From Rikenellaceae bacterium (GTDB lineage Bacteria; Bacteroidota; Bacteroidia; Bacteroidales; Rikenellaceae), in assembly GCA_015059845.1 (NCBI GenBank), contig SUZR01000008.1:1-64000 (forward strand): a stretch of DNA of 64,000 bases, read 5' to 3'. Positions 42,137 to 51,096 of the stretch are shown here, one piece after another; position 1 is the first letter of the stretch; every line of letters begins with the position of its first letter. Both the position numbers and the translations under genes were made by a program. The notes beneath the pieces are model-generated. The model worked only from the letters and a program-made list of their open reading frames with translations, did no database searches and was not told where the DNA came from.

Positions 42137-42847
42137 AGCTTGTATCTTACGGAATGGCAACTTCAGTACGCCCCAAAAGGCCTCGCCAAATATCCCACTG
42201 CTCATCTTCGATGTGCCCTCCTGCCTATCGACAAAGATGATTGACACCTCGCTCACCTTCAGGCCCAAACGCCACGCCGAGTACTTCATCTCAATCTGGA
42301 AACCATACCCTTTCATTCGTACCGCATCCAAATCTATGGTCTGCAACGCACAGCGCGAGTAGCACACAAATCCCGCTGTTGCATCGTGTACAGGCATACG
42401 TGTTATCGTACGCACATATCGTGACGCCCCATACGACATCAGCAGGCGCGACATTGGCCAATTTATCACATTCACGCCCTGCACATAACGCGAGCCGACA
42501 ACCACATCGCTACCCTCACGCGCCGCAGCATAGAGGCGCAGCAAATCGTTGGGGTTGTGCGAGAAGTCGCAATCCATCTCAAAGATATAGTCGTAATCGC
42601 GCTCCAAAGCCCACTTAAAACCTGTAATGTAGGCCGTACCGAGCCCCAACTTACCCTTACGCTCAATCATATGCAGACGCTCGGAGAGCTCCTTCTGTCG
42701 CTCACGAACAACCGAGGCCGTTCCATCGGGCGAGCCATCGTCAATAACAAGCATATCAAACTCCCCCTCAAGCGCCATCACGGTGTCAATCATTCGGGAG
42801 ATATTCTCAATCTCGTTATAGGTGGGTATGATTACAAGTTTTTTCAT
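42125..42847 (-). CDS. Polyprenol-phosphate mannosyl/glycosyltransferase (DPM1-like GT2)
   Basis: A 240-residue GT-A enzyme without membrane helices. Motifs: VIIPTYNEIENISRMI, VIDDGSPDGTA, KGKLGLGTAYITGFKWAL, FEMDCDFSHNP (DxD), VVGSRYVQG, and the late QEGTSKMSSGIFGEA. This matches soluble polyprenol-phosphate mannose synthases, which build lipid-linked sugars used by periplasmic glycosyltransferases; in Bacteroidetes, protein O-glycosylation is a possible sink. It ends inside a bidirectional terminator and lies 8 bases after panB. Confidence 0.92.
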   Translation of the reverse strand: MKKLVIIPTYNEIENISRMIDTVMALEGEFDMLVIDDGSPDGTASVVRERQKELSERLHMIERKGKLGLGTAYITGFKWALERDYDYIFEMDCDFSHNPNDLLRLYAAAREGSDVVVGSRYVQGVNVINWPMSRLLMSYGASRYVRTITRMPVHDATAGFVCYSRCALQTIDLDAVRMKGYGFQIEMKYSAWRLGLKVSEVSIIFVDRQEGTSKMSSGIFGEAFWGVLKLPFRKIQAKKS

Positions 42848-42855
42848 ATCAGGGA

Positions 42856-43671
42856 TTAATACTGTTCTTTCTCGTTAGGGAAATCCTGCGATTTCACGTC
42901 CGACACATAGTGCGAAATAGCCTCGCTCATCACACCGTGAAGGTCGGCATAGCGACGCAAGAAACGGGGCGAAAAATCGTTGGTAATACCCAACATATCG
43001 TGAACAACAAGCACCTGACCATCCGTAGCACCACCTGCACCAATACCGATTGTAGGAATGGTCAACTCCTTCGATACGCGCTCGGCCAATGCCGCGGGAA
43101 TCTTCTCCAGCACGATAGCGAAACATCCTGCCTCCTGCAAAAGATGTGCATCACGCACCAACTTCTCGGCCTCAGCCTCCTCCTTAGCACGAACGTTGTA
43201 TGTTCCGAACTTATGGATAGACTGCGGTGTGAGTCCCAGGTGGCCCATAACGGGGATACCTGCCGAGATGATACGCTGTACTGACTCGATAATCTCCTCA
43301 CCACCCTCAATCTTTACAGAGTCGGCCTCGGTCTCCTTCATAATACGGATAGCCGAGTCGAGTGCAACCTTCGAGTTTCCCTGATATGTACCAAAGGGCA
43401 AATCCACAACAACCAACGCACGATTTACGCCTCGCACAACCGAGCGAGCGTGATAAATCATCATATCGAGCGTGATGGGCAGCGTGGTCTCATAACCTGC
43501 CATAACATTTGCGGCTGAGTCACCCACCAAAATCACATCAACACCTGCGGCATCAACAATCTTTGCCGTAGAGTAATCGTATGAGGTAAGCATAGCAATC
43601 TTCTCGCCACGCTGTTTCATTTCTGTTAAACGCAGAGTCGTAACCGCTCTGACTGATCCTGCAACTGACAT
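42856..43671 (-). CDS. panB: 3-methyl-2-oxobutanoate hydroxymethyltransferase
   Basis: A 271-residue TIM-barrel enzyme of pantothenate synthesis (ketopantoate formation from alpha-ketoisovalerate and methylene-THF). Signatures: [37 protein letters not shown] (metal Asp), [28 protein letters not shown] and the C-terminal [15 protein letters not shown]. It has its own consensus promoter and a ~110-nt leader. panC/panD are not in the window. Confidence 0.97.
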   Translation of the reverse strand: MSVAGSVRAVTTLRLTEMKQRGEKIAMLTSYDYSTAKIVDAAGVDVILVGDSAANVMAGYETTLPITLDMMIYHARSVVRGVNRALVVVDLPFGTYQGNSKVALDSAIRIMKETEADSVKIEGGEEIIESVQRIISAGIPVMGHLGLTPQSIHKFGTYNVRAKEEAEAEKLVRDAHLLQEAGCFAIVLEKIPAALAERVSKELTIPTIGIGAGGATDGQVLVVHDMLGITNDFSPRFLRRYADLHGVMSEAISHYVSDVKSQDFPNEKEQY

Positions 43672-43787
43672 TTTTCTTGGTTTAGTTTATTGATGCCAGA
43701 ACTCCGCTAATACGCCATAGCCATAACCGCCAAGACGTAGTCGCACGAAACCCGACACCTTGAAAATTAGGGTTATTATTCTTTTAA
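43672..43787 (-). other. Leader of panB mRNA
   Basis: About 110 nt between the predicted transcription start and the panB ATG, GC-richer than its flanks and with no gene. I do not recognise a riboswitch. Confidence 0.35.
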
Positions 43788-43819
43788 CAAATATAAAGAA
43801 GTTTTACGGGTAAAACAAA
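43788..43819 (-). promoter_or_regulatory. Promoter of panB
   Basis: Minus strand TTTG (43819-43816) and TATATTTG (43795-43788), both perfect, with a 20-base spacer. Confidence 0.82.
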
Positions 43820-43827
43820 TTTTTCAC

Positions 43828-44373
43828 CTATCGACTTCCCAACTTTGCTCGCATTGCCATAAAGAATGGCCACAGTACAACACCTCCCGCAACCGACACA
43901 TTTATAGAGTGCTTGGTTCCGGCCTGCGGAATCTCAATGGCTCCATCACACATATCCACCACCTGCTGGTCAACACCCGCAACTTCATTGCCAAAGACCA
44001 GAGCATAACGCACATCAGCTTCAACCTCCAACTCATCGAGCATAACAGCCCCCTCGACCTGCTCAATGGCCAGCAGACGGTATCCCTCGGCCTTGAGCTG
44101 AGCCACGCACTCTGCCGTAGAGTCGTAGTGTGACCACTCGACCGTCAGCTCCGCACCGAGAGCCGTTTTGTGAATATCGCGCGAAGGAGGAGTTGCCGTA
44201 ATACCGCATAAGGCCACTCGCTCGATGGCAAACGCATCCGATGTACGAAAGAAAGCCCCCACATTTTGTGCCGAGCGCACGTTATCAAGAACGACAACCA
44301 CGGGAATACGCCCCATAGTCGCAAATTCGTCCACTGAGGGGCGATGTAACTCTTCGTTGGTAATTTTTCTCAT
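43828..44373 (-). CDS. SPOUT-family RNA 2'-O-methyltransferase (TrmH/SpoU type)
   Basis: A 181-residue enzyme with all three SpoU motifs: LDNVRSAQNVGAFFRTSDAF (motif 1), LVFGNEVAGVDQQVVD (motif 2) and IEIPQAGTKHSINVSVAGGV (motif 3), which form the knotted SAM site. It lacks the N-terminal substrate-binding L30e-like domain of RlmB, resembling TrmL/TrmH-like single-domain enzymes; the RNA target cannot be assigned. Transcribed divergently from the outer-membrane protein gene, with TATATTTG at 44404-44397. Confidence 0.93.
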   Translation of the reverse strand: MRKITNEELHRPSVDEFATMGRIPVVVVLDNVRSAQNVGAFFRTSDAFAIERVALCGITATPPSRDIHKTALGAELTVEWSHYDSTAECVAQLKAEGYRLLAIEQVEGAVMLDELEVEADVRYALVFGNEVAGVDQQVVDMCDGAIEIPQAGTKHSINVSVAGGVVLWPFFMAMRAKLGSR

Positions 44374-44396
44374 TTTTAGCGAATAATTATGTGGGG

Positions 44397-44404
44397 CAAA
44401 TATA
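44397..44404 (-). promoter_or_regulatory. -7 box of the SpoU methylase gene
   Basis: TATATTTG on the minus strand, 23 bases before the ATG at 44373; -33 not clear. Confidence 0.5.
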
Positions 44405-44425
44405 GCACAAATCGCGGAAATAGAT

Positions 44426-44433
44426 TAACTTTG
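44426..44433 (+). promoter_or_regulatory. -7 box of the 44461 gene
   Basis: TAACTTTG on the plus strand, 27 bases before the ATG; -33 element weak. It faces away from the methylase promoter. Confidence 0.5.
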
Positions 44434-44460
44434 CAAATTATAAATTTATAATTGAGCGCA

Positions 44461-45582
44461 ATGAATCGTTTTGTCCGACATATTTTCCTCGTGGTGACGG
44501 CCCTGTTTATGGCCGCGGAGGCGTATGCTCAGGAGAATTCAAAGCTATTGCTTGGGGTTAATTTCGATACTTTTTTCGATAACACCGAATATACAGGCAC
44601 CTCATTAGGCGAATCGGGAACTCTATTCAGTGCGCGACTGACGCCACAGATAGGCATAGAGTGGAACGACAAAAACTCGCTTATCATTGGTGCTGACCTC
44701 TTTGCAGATTTTGGCAACGAGACAAAGTTCCTTTCAAAGGCTCGTCCACAGTTGTATTACCGCTTTGCGACACCAAAGGTTAAGGCCTACGCAGGTATCT
44801 TCGACCGCTCGGCGATGAAGGGATACTACTCTGAACTATTCTTCAGCGATGCCGCCCGTTATTACGAAAACCGTGTACAGGGTGTTTTGGGTCAATACGT
44901 CGGCGAGCGTGGATATGCGGAGTTGTCGGTTGATTGGTGCGGTATGTACTCGGCTGAAGCACGTGAACGTTTCCGTATTCTCTCGGCAGGACGTTACGAC
45001 ATTGGTCGCCAACGACTATTCTACGCAGGTTATGCCTTACAAATATTCCACTTCGCAGGTAGCGAGCAGATTGCTGGCAGCGTAGTGGATAATGCGATTG
45101 TAAATCCCTATGTCGGCACTACGTTTAACGCATTCTTCGACTTTGATATTAAGCTGCACGGCATACTCACAATGCAACGCGACCGCGCCGTAGAGGATGA
45201 GATGCAGATGCCTGGAGGTGCGCTATTGCAACTCCGACTCTCGAAGTGGGGTGTATATCTCGATGAGCAGATATATACAGGTCGCAACCTTATGCCATAC
45301 TACTATTCAGCTCCCAATAAGGTGTTTGCCAACGGCTATGGCTCGGAACTCTACGCGGGCAGTACGCTTTTCGGCACACAGCCATATTGGGAAGGAGAGA
45401 TAGATGCATCACATACATTTTTTGACACACGTATAGGTTACCAAAACTCGTTCTTCGACAACACCGTTCGCCTTAATACATTTATTGCGTTCCAATGCGA
45501 CGGCGAGAAGTGGGGAACACGACAGATGTTGCAGCTTTCGGTAAACCTATTCAAAGATATTTCGCTTACAAAGAAACGATAA
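44461..45582 (+). CDS. Outer membrane beta-barrel protein
   Basis: A 373-residue protein starting at ATG 44461 with signal peptide MNRFVRHIFLVVTALFMAAE, then AYA before the cleavage site. The mature chain is strand-rich with alternating hydrophobic residues (SKLLLGVNFDTFFD, IGIEWNDKNSLIIGADLFAD, YAGIFDRSAMKGYYSELFF, TFIAFQCDGEKWG) and ends in LQLSVNLFKDISLTKKR. It is probably a 14-18-stranded barrel of unknown substrate. It lies 16 bases upstream of glnS, so both may be transcribed together. Confidence 0.8.
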   Translation: MNRFVRHIFLVVTALFMAAEAYAQENSKLLLGVNFDTFFDNTEYTGTSLGESGTLFSARLTPQIGIEWNDKNSLIIGADLFADFGNETKFLSKARPQLYYRFATPKVKAYAGIFDRSAMKGYYSELFFSDAARYYENRVQGVLGQYVGERGYAELSVDWCGMYSAEARERFRILSAGRYDIGRQRLFYAGYALQIFHFAGSEQIAGSVVDNAIVNPYVGTTFNAFFDFDIKLHGILTMQRDRAVEDEMQMPGGALLQLRLSKWGVYLDEQIYTGRNLMPYYYSAPNKVFANGYGSELYAGSTLFGTQPYWEGEIDASHTFFDTRIGYQNSFFDNTVRLNTFIAFQCDGEKWGTRQMLQLSVNLFKDISLTKKR

Positions 45583-45598
45583 CAAAACATATAAACTT

Positions 45599-47335
45599 AT
45601 GACAGAGAATAATAACATCGAAACAGTTGAGACCAAGGAGCGTCTTAACTTCGTGGAGGAGGTCATCGAGGAGGCCATCGCAAAGGGTGAAACACGTGTT
45701 CAGACCCGTTTCCCGCCCGAGCCCAACGGCTACCTGCATATCGGCCACGCCAAGGCTATCTGCTTGGACTTTGGTGTAGCGGCAAAATATGGTGGCGTAT
45801 GTAACCTTCGCTTCGATGATACCAACCCGACCAAGGAGGATATGGAGTATGTGGAGGCCATCAAGGAGGATATCCAGTGGCTCGGTTTCCAGTGGGGCAA
45901 TGAGTATTATGCGTCGGATTACTTCCAGCAGTTGTGGGACTTCGCTATCCGCCTTATTAAGGAGGGCAAGGCATATATCGACGAGCAGACATCGGAGGAG
46001 ATTGCCGCTCAGAAGGGTACTCCCACACAGGCTGGTACCGAGAGCCCCTACCGTAACCGCCCCGTGGAGGAGAGTCTTGACCTGTTCGAGAAGATGAATC
46101 GTGGCGAGATTGAGGAGGGCAAGATGGTACTCCGCGCCAAGATTGATATGGCGAGCCCCAATATGCACTTCCGCGACCCGATTATCTACCGTGTGGTAAA
46201 CCACCCTCACCACCGTACGGGCGACAAGTGGAAGGCATACCCGATGTATGACTTTGCACACGGCCAGAGCGACTATTTCGAGGGCGTGACACACTCGCTG
46301 TGTACCCTTGAGTTTGTGCCCCACCGTCCTTTGTACGACCTGTTCGTAGATTGGGTAAAGGAGGGTGATGGTTTGGGTAACTACCGTCCTCGCCAGTATG
46401 AGTTCAATAAGTTGAATTTGAACTATACGCTTATGAGCAAGCGTAACCTGCTTATCCTCGTTAAGGAGGGGTTGGTTGACGGCTGGGATGACCCCCGTAT
46501 GCCGACGCTCTGCGCATTCCGCCGCCGTGGTTACTCACCCGAGTCAATTCGCGGTTTCGTCGATAAGATTGGCTACACTACATACGATGCGTTGAACGAT
46601 TTTGCATTGTTGGAGAGCGCCGTACGTGACGATTTGAACAAGCGTGCTACTCGTGTGAGCGCAGTTCTTGACCCTGTGAAGCTCGTCATCACCAACTATC
46701 CTGAGGGTCAGGTGGAGGCTATGGAGGCCGTGAATAACCCCGAGGATCCAGAGGCAGGCACACACACCATCGAGTTCAGCCGCGAGTTGTGGATGGAGCG
46801 TGACGACTTTATGGAGGATGCTCCGAAGAAGTACTTCCGTATGACTCCGGGTCAGGAGGTGCGCCTAAAGAACGCCTATATCGTGAAGTGTACTGGCTGC
46901 GAGAAGGACGAGAATGGCAAGGTTACGACCGTTTATGCCGAGTACGACCCCGACACCAAGACAGGTATGCCGGGCAGTAACCGCAAGGTTAAAGGCACGC
47001 TGCACTGGGTAAGCTGCGACCACTGCATCAAGGCTGAGGTACGCCTCTACGACCGTCTGTGGAAGGTTGAGAATCCTCGTGATGAGATGGCTGCTATCCG
47101 TAAGGAGCAGGGCTGCGACGCTCTGGAGGCTATGAAGCAGATGATTAACCCCAACTCGTTGACTATTCTTACGGAGTGCTACGTTGAGAAGTATCTGGCC
47201 GACGCCAAACCGCTCGACTATCTGCAGTTCCAGCGCATCGGTTACTTCAATGTGGATAAGGAGTCAACACCCGAGAAGTTGGTATTCAACCGCACCGTAA
47301 CGCTCAAAGACTCTTGGGCAAAGATGAATAAGTAG
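45599..47335 (+). CDS. glnS: Glutaminyl-tRNA synthetase
   Basis: A 578-residue class I synthetase with the GlnRS-type catalytic core: TRFPPEPNGYLHIGHAKAIC (HIGH), NLRFDDTNPTKED, SFTH-like TGDKWKAYPMYDFAHGQSDY, EYQR-type GNYRPRQYEFNKLN and KMSKS-type LMSKRNLL. The C-terminal beta-barrel anticodon domain (~345-578) is complete. Presence of GlnRS with GltX shows that Gln-tRNA(Gln) is formed directly, without GatCAB for this tRNA. In Bacteroidetes, GlnRS is thought to derive from eukaryotic-type GlxRS by transfer. Confidence 0.97.
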   Translation: MTENNNIETVETKERLNFVEEVIEEAIAKGETRVQTRFPPEPNGYLHIGHAKAICLDFGVAAKYGGVCNLRFDDTNPTKEDMEYVEAIKEDIQWLGFQWGNEYYASDYFQQLWDFAIRLIKEGKAYIDEQTSEEIAAQKGTPTQAGTESPYRNRPVEESLDLFEKMNRGEIEEGKMVLRAKIDMASPNMHFRDPIIYRVVNHPHHRTGDKWKAYPMYDFAHGQSDYFEGVTHSLCTLEFVPHRPLYDLFVDWVKEGDGLGNYRPRQYEFNKLNLNYTLMSKRNLLILVKEGLVDGWDDPRMPTLCAFRRRGYSPESIRGFVDKIGYTTYDALNDFALLESAVRDDLNKRATRVSAVLDPVKLVITNYPEGQVEAMEAVNNPEDPEAGTHTIEFSRELWMERDDFMEDAPKKYFRMTPGQEVRLKNAYIVKCTGCEKDENGKVTTVYAEYDPDTKTGMPGSNRKVKGTLHWVSCDHCIKAEVRLYDRLWKVENPRDEMAAIRKEQGCDALEAMKQMINPNSLTILTECYVEKYLADAKPLDYLQFQRIGYFNVDKESTPEKLVFNRTVTLKDSWAKMNK

Positions 47336-47360
47336 TTATACTTTATAGTATAAATAATAA

Positions 47361-47404
47361 AAAAGTTCCATCAAACATCAACAAGATGCAAGATGGAACT
47401 TTTT
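47361..47404 (+). terminator. Terminator of glnS
   Basis: Stem AAAAGTTCCATC / GATGGAACTTTT with a 20-base A-rich loop, followed by T residues. Confidence 0.85.
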
Positions 47405-47406
47405 GT

Positions 47407-47616
47407 TTATTCTCCCATAAGCAAATTAACAAGTAACGCCAACAAGAAAACTACTATAAATGTTACTATAATTGTTGCTAAAGTTTTAAACAAGCATTTA
47501 AAGAATGACACTTCTTTTTTGGTAGTAGCTTGTATTATGACCTTATACAATAAACATCCAGGCATAATAAAGACATATAGAAGCACCAATAATGACGTAA
47601 TTAACTGCTCGTCCAT
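47407..47616 (-). CDS. Small membrane protein (hypothetical)
   Basis: A 69-residue frame with two hydrophobic helices (LLVLLYVFIMPGCLLYKVII at ~10-29; TIIVTFIVVFLLALLVNLLM at ~48-67) joined by a basic loop (TTKKEVSFFKCLFK). The stop lies just outside the glnS terminator. A TACCTTTG box at 47738-47731 lies about 115 bases upstream. The high hydrophobicity with positive-inside loop suggests a real gene, but codon evidence is weak at this AT content and no homologue is recognised. Confidence 0.5.
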   Translation of the reverse strand: MDEQLITSLLVLLYVFIMPGCLLYKVIIQATTKKEVSFFKCLFKTLATIIVTFIVVFLLALLVNLLMGE

Positions 47617-47730
47617 AAATAATTATTCGTTTAAGGTAAATAATGATTTCATAAGGTAGCCTACGTTTTACTTTGCGAAACAATAGCCTAAATGCCACCA
47701 ATACAAGACTGCCTATCCGACAGCCTAACA

Positions 47731-47738
47731 CAAAGGTA
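47731..47738 (-). promoter_or_regulatory. -7 box upstream of the small membrane protein gene
   Basis: TACCTTTG on the minus strand between the terminator of the surface operon and the small gene; no clear -33. Confidence 0.35.
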
Positions 47739-47814
47739 GCAAATATTTTCTAATCGATATAATTATCGAATACTTTTTTGTATTACTTGCCAAAGGTTAT
47801 AACACCCATCCCAC

Positions 47815-47850
47815 AAAAAAGGCGTACTCCCTACGGAATACACCTTTTTC
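47815..47850 (-). terminator. Terminator of the surface lipoprotein operon
   Basis: Minus strand AAAGGTGTATTCC / GGGAGTACGCCTTT around GTA, with G-U pairs and a following T-run. It ends the seven-gene operon. Confidence 0.85.
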
Positions 47851-47880
47851 ATAAATACATTTAATTATATTACTGCAATT

Positions 47881-49482
47881 TTAATATTCCAACTGCATTC
47901 CATCAACCCACAACTTACTATCGGTACTTCCCGTGAAGTAGTCACCCAGCATACTTGCTGCGCACGACACAATAATATGTGTAGGTTTACGGTTCACAAA
48001 CTTATAATCAATAGGTATCTCAACCTTAATCCAGCCATTGGTCGAGGCGTTTGACACATAAGAGCCGTATCCAATTACATTATTTGAATTGGGATTAAAG
48101 AACGTCTTCTTATCGGTTGTATTAATCTGCACCGGAGAATCAGGAACACCACCATAATCGCGATAATCCCAGTCACCAAGCGCAACAAACACCTGACATC
48201 TATCCATATCGCCAGCCTTTGTCGGGTCATTATCGGGCGCGCCATTGAACTTATCAATAGGACCGTTCTCGTACTTAAGCCACAACGATAGTTTTCGAGG
48301 TCGAAGCGTAAATGGTCGTCCGAAATTAACAACTCCGCCCGATGTGCCTATTACGCGGTCAAACTCACCCGTGAAGATATTTCCAGCGGCAAACTTAACG
48401 ATTACATACTGCGACTCCAGTCTTACCGAATAGTTACCATCTTTCTTATCCTCTCGGTCGGGATTGGTAATTGAGTAACTTGAGCCTACCGTCGTAGAGC
48501 CTTTATTTCCAGAACACCACCACTTGGTCTGATTGGCTGCAATCGGCGAATTGGGGTCATAGAACGAGAAATATTTATCCGACTCGGCATTACTAATGGT
48601 CTCAAAGCTTGAATTAGGCATCTGAAGAGCCTCCTCGGTTGTAAATGTATATATCTCGGTCTTGTCGTTACCGCTATATGCATAACATTCATAAGTAGTC
48701 TGGGGACGCAAGCCATCTATTCCGGCAGAGAATGCACCACCATCTGTAGTTATATCCGATCCGCTTACATCAATCCACTCGGCATCTCCAGCCTTTCTAT
48801 ATTTGAAGCCATTATCCAATCCTGCTACACCCATAGCACTTACCCAGGCAATACCCGTCCACGCATTTACACTCTTCATCTCGACAACCGTCGTTGTATT
48901 CTCAACAAAGAGTTTCCACGTCTCTGATCGGCCGTGGCTGGTAACCACAACATCCAAACCATTGACAAAGTTCTTCATCTTGTCAACGCTTGGCGAGTAG
49001 GTTGTTATATCCTTAGGACCCAATTTTATGGATGTAACGCTAACATTTCGCTTATCGACATTACTTTTGACATACACCAATACTCTACGATTAATCTCAT
49101 CCATCTCGGTGCTTCCCACCTGATCTGCAACGGTAAAATAGCGCTCAATGGGTTGGGTTGTAACAATTCGCCACTCGTAGTCTTGGTAAATACTAAGAGT
49201 CAAAGTAACTGGCTGCGAAAGATTATGCGCAACCGTTGTATCGAAAGAGGTTGTAGTACGGTCATCCTCAAAGGAGATACTATGTATATTTACCTTTGTA
49301 ATATCGGTCACCTCGTCGAGCGTGACATATACAATACGCTGCTCAGAGTTTATCTCGACAGAAGTTGCGCCTTCAACCTCCATCGAAACGATACGTGGCG
49401 TAACAACAGGCAATGGGAGATCATTCTTAATACACCCAAAAGATATTACAAATAAAACAGTATATAATATCAATCTTTTCAT
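47881..49482 (-). CDS. PCMD-domain surface lipoprotein
   Basis: A 533-residue lipoprotein (MKRLILYTVLFVISFGC, Cys17), then IKND, whose acidic residues just after the Cys fit the Bacteroidetes surface-export signal. Residues ~25-190 look like two Ig-like modules (VTLDEVTDITKVNIHSISFE; VYVKSNVDKRNVSVTSIKLG). A short FN3-like region (~205-280) follows, then a C-terminal PCMD (putative carbohydrate metabolism) domain over ~285-533: PNSSFETISN, TKWWCSGNKG, GGVVNFGRPFTLRP, THIIVSCAASMLGDYFTGS and SKLWVDGMQLEY. It shares these blocks with the 681-residue protein in the same operon. Last gene of the operon, 18 bases after the barrel gene. Confidence 0.88.
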   Translation of the reverse strand: MKRLILYTVLFVISFGCIKNDLPLPVVTPRIVSMEVEGATSVEINSEQRIVYVTLDEVTDITKVNIHSISFEDDRTTTSFDTTVAHNLSQPVTLTLSIYQDYEWRIVTTQPIERYFTVADQVGSTEMDEINRRVLVYVKSNVDKRNVSVTSIKLGPKDITTYSPSVDKMKNFVNGLDVVVTSHGRSETWKLFVENTTTVVEMKSVNAWTGIAWVSAMGVAGLDNGFKYRKAGDAEWIDVSGSDITTDGGAFSAGIDGLRPQTTYECYAYSGNDKTEIYTFTTEEALQMPNSSFETISNAESDKYFSFYDPNSPIAANQTKWWCSGNKGSTTVGSSYSITNPDREDKKDGNYSVRLESQYVIVKFAAGNIFTGEFDRVIGTSGGVVNFGRPFTLRPRKLSLWLKYENGPIDKFNGAPDNDPTKAGDMDRCQVFVALGDWDYRDYGGVPDSPVQINTTDKKTFFNPNSNNVIGYGSYVSNASTNGWIKVEIPIDYKFVNRKPTHIIVSCAASMLGDYFTGSTDSKLWVDGMQLEY

Positions 49483-49500
49483 AATACACCTGTCAAAATA

Positions 49501-50313
49501 TTACAAATGAATGGTCAAGCCCATACTAATATCTAATACATCAAGTTTGAAATTTGCCTTAGAGAAATCTCGCTTACCGATAGTCTCTCCATTCTTGATA
49601 TATTTGGTATTATTGTATGAGACTCCACCTATTCCCATCGAGACGTGCATACTAATATTATTCATAACAAATATAACAACACCTGGATGTAGGCTTAATT
49701 TTACCTGGTCCGTGCGTGCATAAGTGTCCTCCGTATTGGTATCATACACAAACTCTGTTCGACTATTTGTATAACCTAATACAATATCGTTAAATAGGCC
49801 TATTCTTCCCTTATTATCAAGGCCTACATAAGAGCGGTGATATACGGCAGCCTGAAATGACAATAGATCTGCACTTATATCCTCCACGTGAAAATTCAAA
49901 TCGTCACTTAGAAGGTCTAAATCACCTTGTTGCACTGCACCCGAAGCCGTTGAATATTGGAATTTTACTCCAATTGAACGATTGTTACGATACGAGTAGG
50001 CTACAAATGGAGCAATCTTTGTAATAGATCCGTTAGCATCGATATTATTCAACAGTAGCATATATTCGCTATTGTTGCTTGACAAACTCACGTGAGATAC
50101 CTGCAAACCCAACTGCCACTCGCCCTTGGGTATAATCAGATGTTGAGATAAACCTCTACTCTTATTTTTAAGGCTATCTTTATTCATAATCTCCCCACCC
50201 AACTCTATCGTTTCGCGAGCCGGCTTCTGTTTTTTATACTCCTGAGAGAAAGCATCTGATACAAACAAAACGCTTGCTGTCAGCAATATACCTATTATCG
50301 TCTTTCTAATCAT
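49501..50313 (-). CDS. Outer membrane beta-barrel protein of the surface operon (second)
   Basis: About 270 residues when started at MIRKTIIGILLTASVLFVSD (ATG 50313; signal peptide ending AFS-QEY). A frame starting at 50352 lacks a signal peptide. The mature protein has a Ser/Lys-rich start, then strands typical of an outer-membrane barrel: GEWQLGLQVSHVSLSS, ITKIAPFVAYSYRNNRSIGV, GRIGLFNDIVLGYTNSRTEF, VSMGIGGVSYNNTKYI, ending DVLDISMGLTIHL. It is a paralogue of the preceding gene (51058-50324). The conserved final strand suggests recognition by the BAM complex. Possibly an anchor or export channel for the lipoproteins; inference from context only. Confidence 0.8.
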   Translation of the reverse strand: MIRKTIIGILLTASVLFVSDAFSQEYKKQKPARETIELGGEIMNKDSLKNKSRGLSQHLIIPKGEWQLGLQVSHVSLSSNNSEYMLLLNNIDANGSITKIAPFVAYSYRNNRSIGVKFQYSTASGAVQQGDLDLLSDDLNFHVEDISADLLSFQAAVYHRSYVGLDNKGRIGLFNDIVLGYTNSRTEFVYDTNTEDTYARTDQVKLSLHPGVVIFVMNNISMHVSMGIGGVSYNNTKYIKNGETIGKRDFSKANFKLDVLDISMGLTIHL

Positions 50314-50323
50314 ACAGAGGCAA

Positions 50324-51058
50324 TTATAAATAATACGATAAACCAAAACCAATAGACAAGATATTAACCTTGAAGTTTATTGAGGTCAAATCTCGATTGC
50401 CCTTATCAACCTGATTATGCGTCTGGTCAACGTGCGAATACTTTAATCCAAGCATACCCACATTAACCTCAACCGCAAGATGGTCATTTATAAAAGCCAT
50501 CATTCCAGGATTTAATCCTAACGATACCGTGTATGATTCCTCAAACGACCCGATAAGGTTTGTCCCGTGATTATCTATCAACTTTGCCTGACCAAGTCCG
50601 TATGACAACTGCATCTCGCTAAACATCGCAAAACGGCGCGAATTACCCAACGGAATATAATTTCGATATACAGCCATAGCCGTAAAATCGTGGCTATGCG
50701 AATAGTAATCCTTGACATTAATATCAATCTCGTCAATACTTACCGAAGCAGAATCCACCTTCAAAAGATTTCGGCCGTAGGCAAAACGCATACCTATACC
50801 CATATTATCTCGTATCATATAACAGAATAATGGGCTTACGGAGAATCTATATCCAGTTGAGTTGATATTCTCTATAACTAGAAATCTATAATTATCATTA
50901 TTGTGGGTAGAATATGCCACTGAGCCTCCAACCATCCAGGTACCCTTCTCCACAAAGGAGTTGGATTTCAGGTCAAAACCTCGATCATAACGTTGCGCAC
51001 GGGCGCAAAACACGCCCGTGAAACACAACATTACAGTTATAAAAATCAGTTTTCGCAT
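50324..51058 (-). CDS. Outer membrane beta-barrel protein of the surface operon (first)
   Basis: A 244-residue protein with signal peptide MRKLIFITVMLCFTGVFCARA. Barrel strands match the neighbouring paralogue: GTWMVGGSVAYSTHNNDNYR, FSVSPLFCYMIRDNMGIGMR, DFTAMAVYRNYIPLGNSRRF, LGLNPGMMAFINDHLAVEVN, ending NILSIGFGLSYYL. In both paralogues a loop carrying DxDEIDINVKD/DLLSDDLNFHVED precedes the 'YRNY' strand. It sits 38 bases after the DUF4493-PCMD gene and 10 bases before the second barrel gene. Confidence 0.8.
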   Translation of the reverse strand: MRKLIFITVMLCFTGVFCARAQRYDRGFDLKSNSFVEKGTWMVGGSVAYSTHNNDNYRFLVIENINSTGYRFSVSPLFCYMIRDNMGIGMRFAYGRNLLKVDSASVSIDEIDINVKDYYSHSHDFTAMAVYRNYIPLGNSRRFAMFSEMQLSYGLGQAKLIDNHGTNLIGSFEESYTVSLGLNPGMMAFINDHLAVEVNVGMLGLKYSHVDQTHNQVDKGNRDLTSINFKVNILSIGFGLSYYL

Positions 51059-51096
51059 TCGGAATCCGATTTATAGATGCGCAAGGCACCCCTGGG

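Noticed and set aside
45566..46324. A 252-codon minus-strand frame opposite the start of glnS
   Set aside because: It covers the HIGH-motif region of glnS in antisense and lacks any family features or promoter.
47543..47731. A 62-codon minus-strand frame overlapping the small membrane protein gene
   Set aside because: It overlaps the 47407-47616 frame, has an unremarkable composition and starts inside the -7 promoter box.
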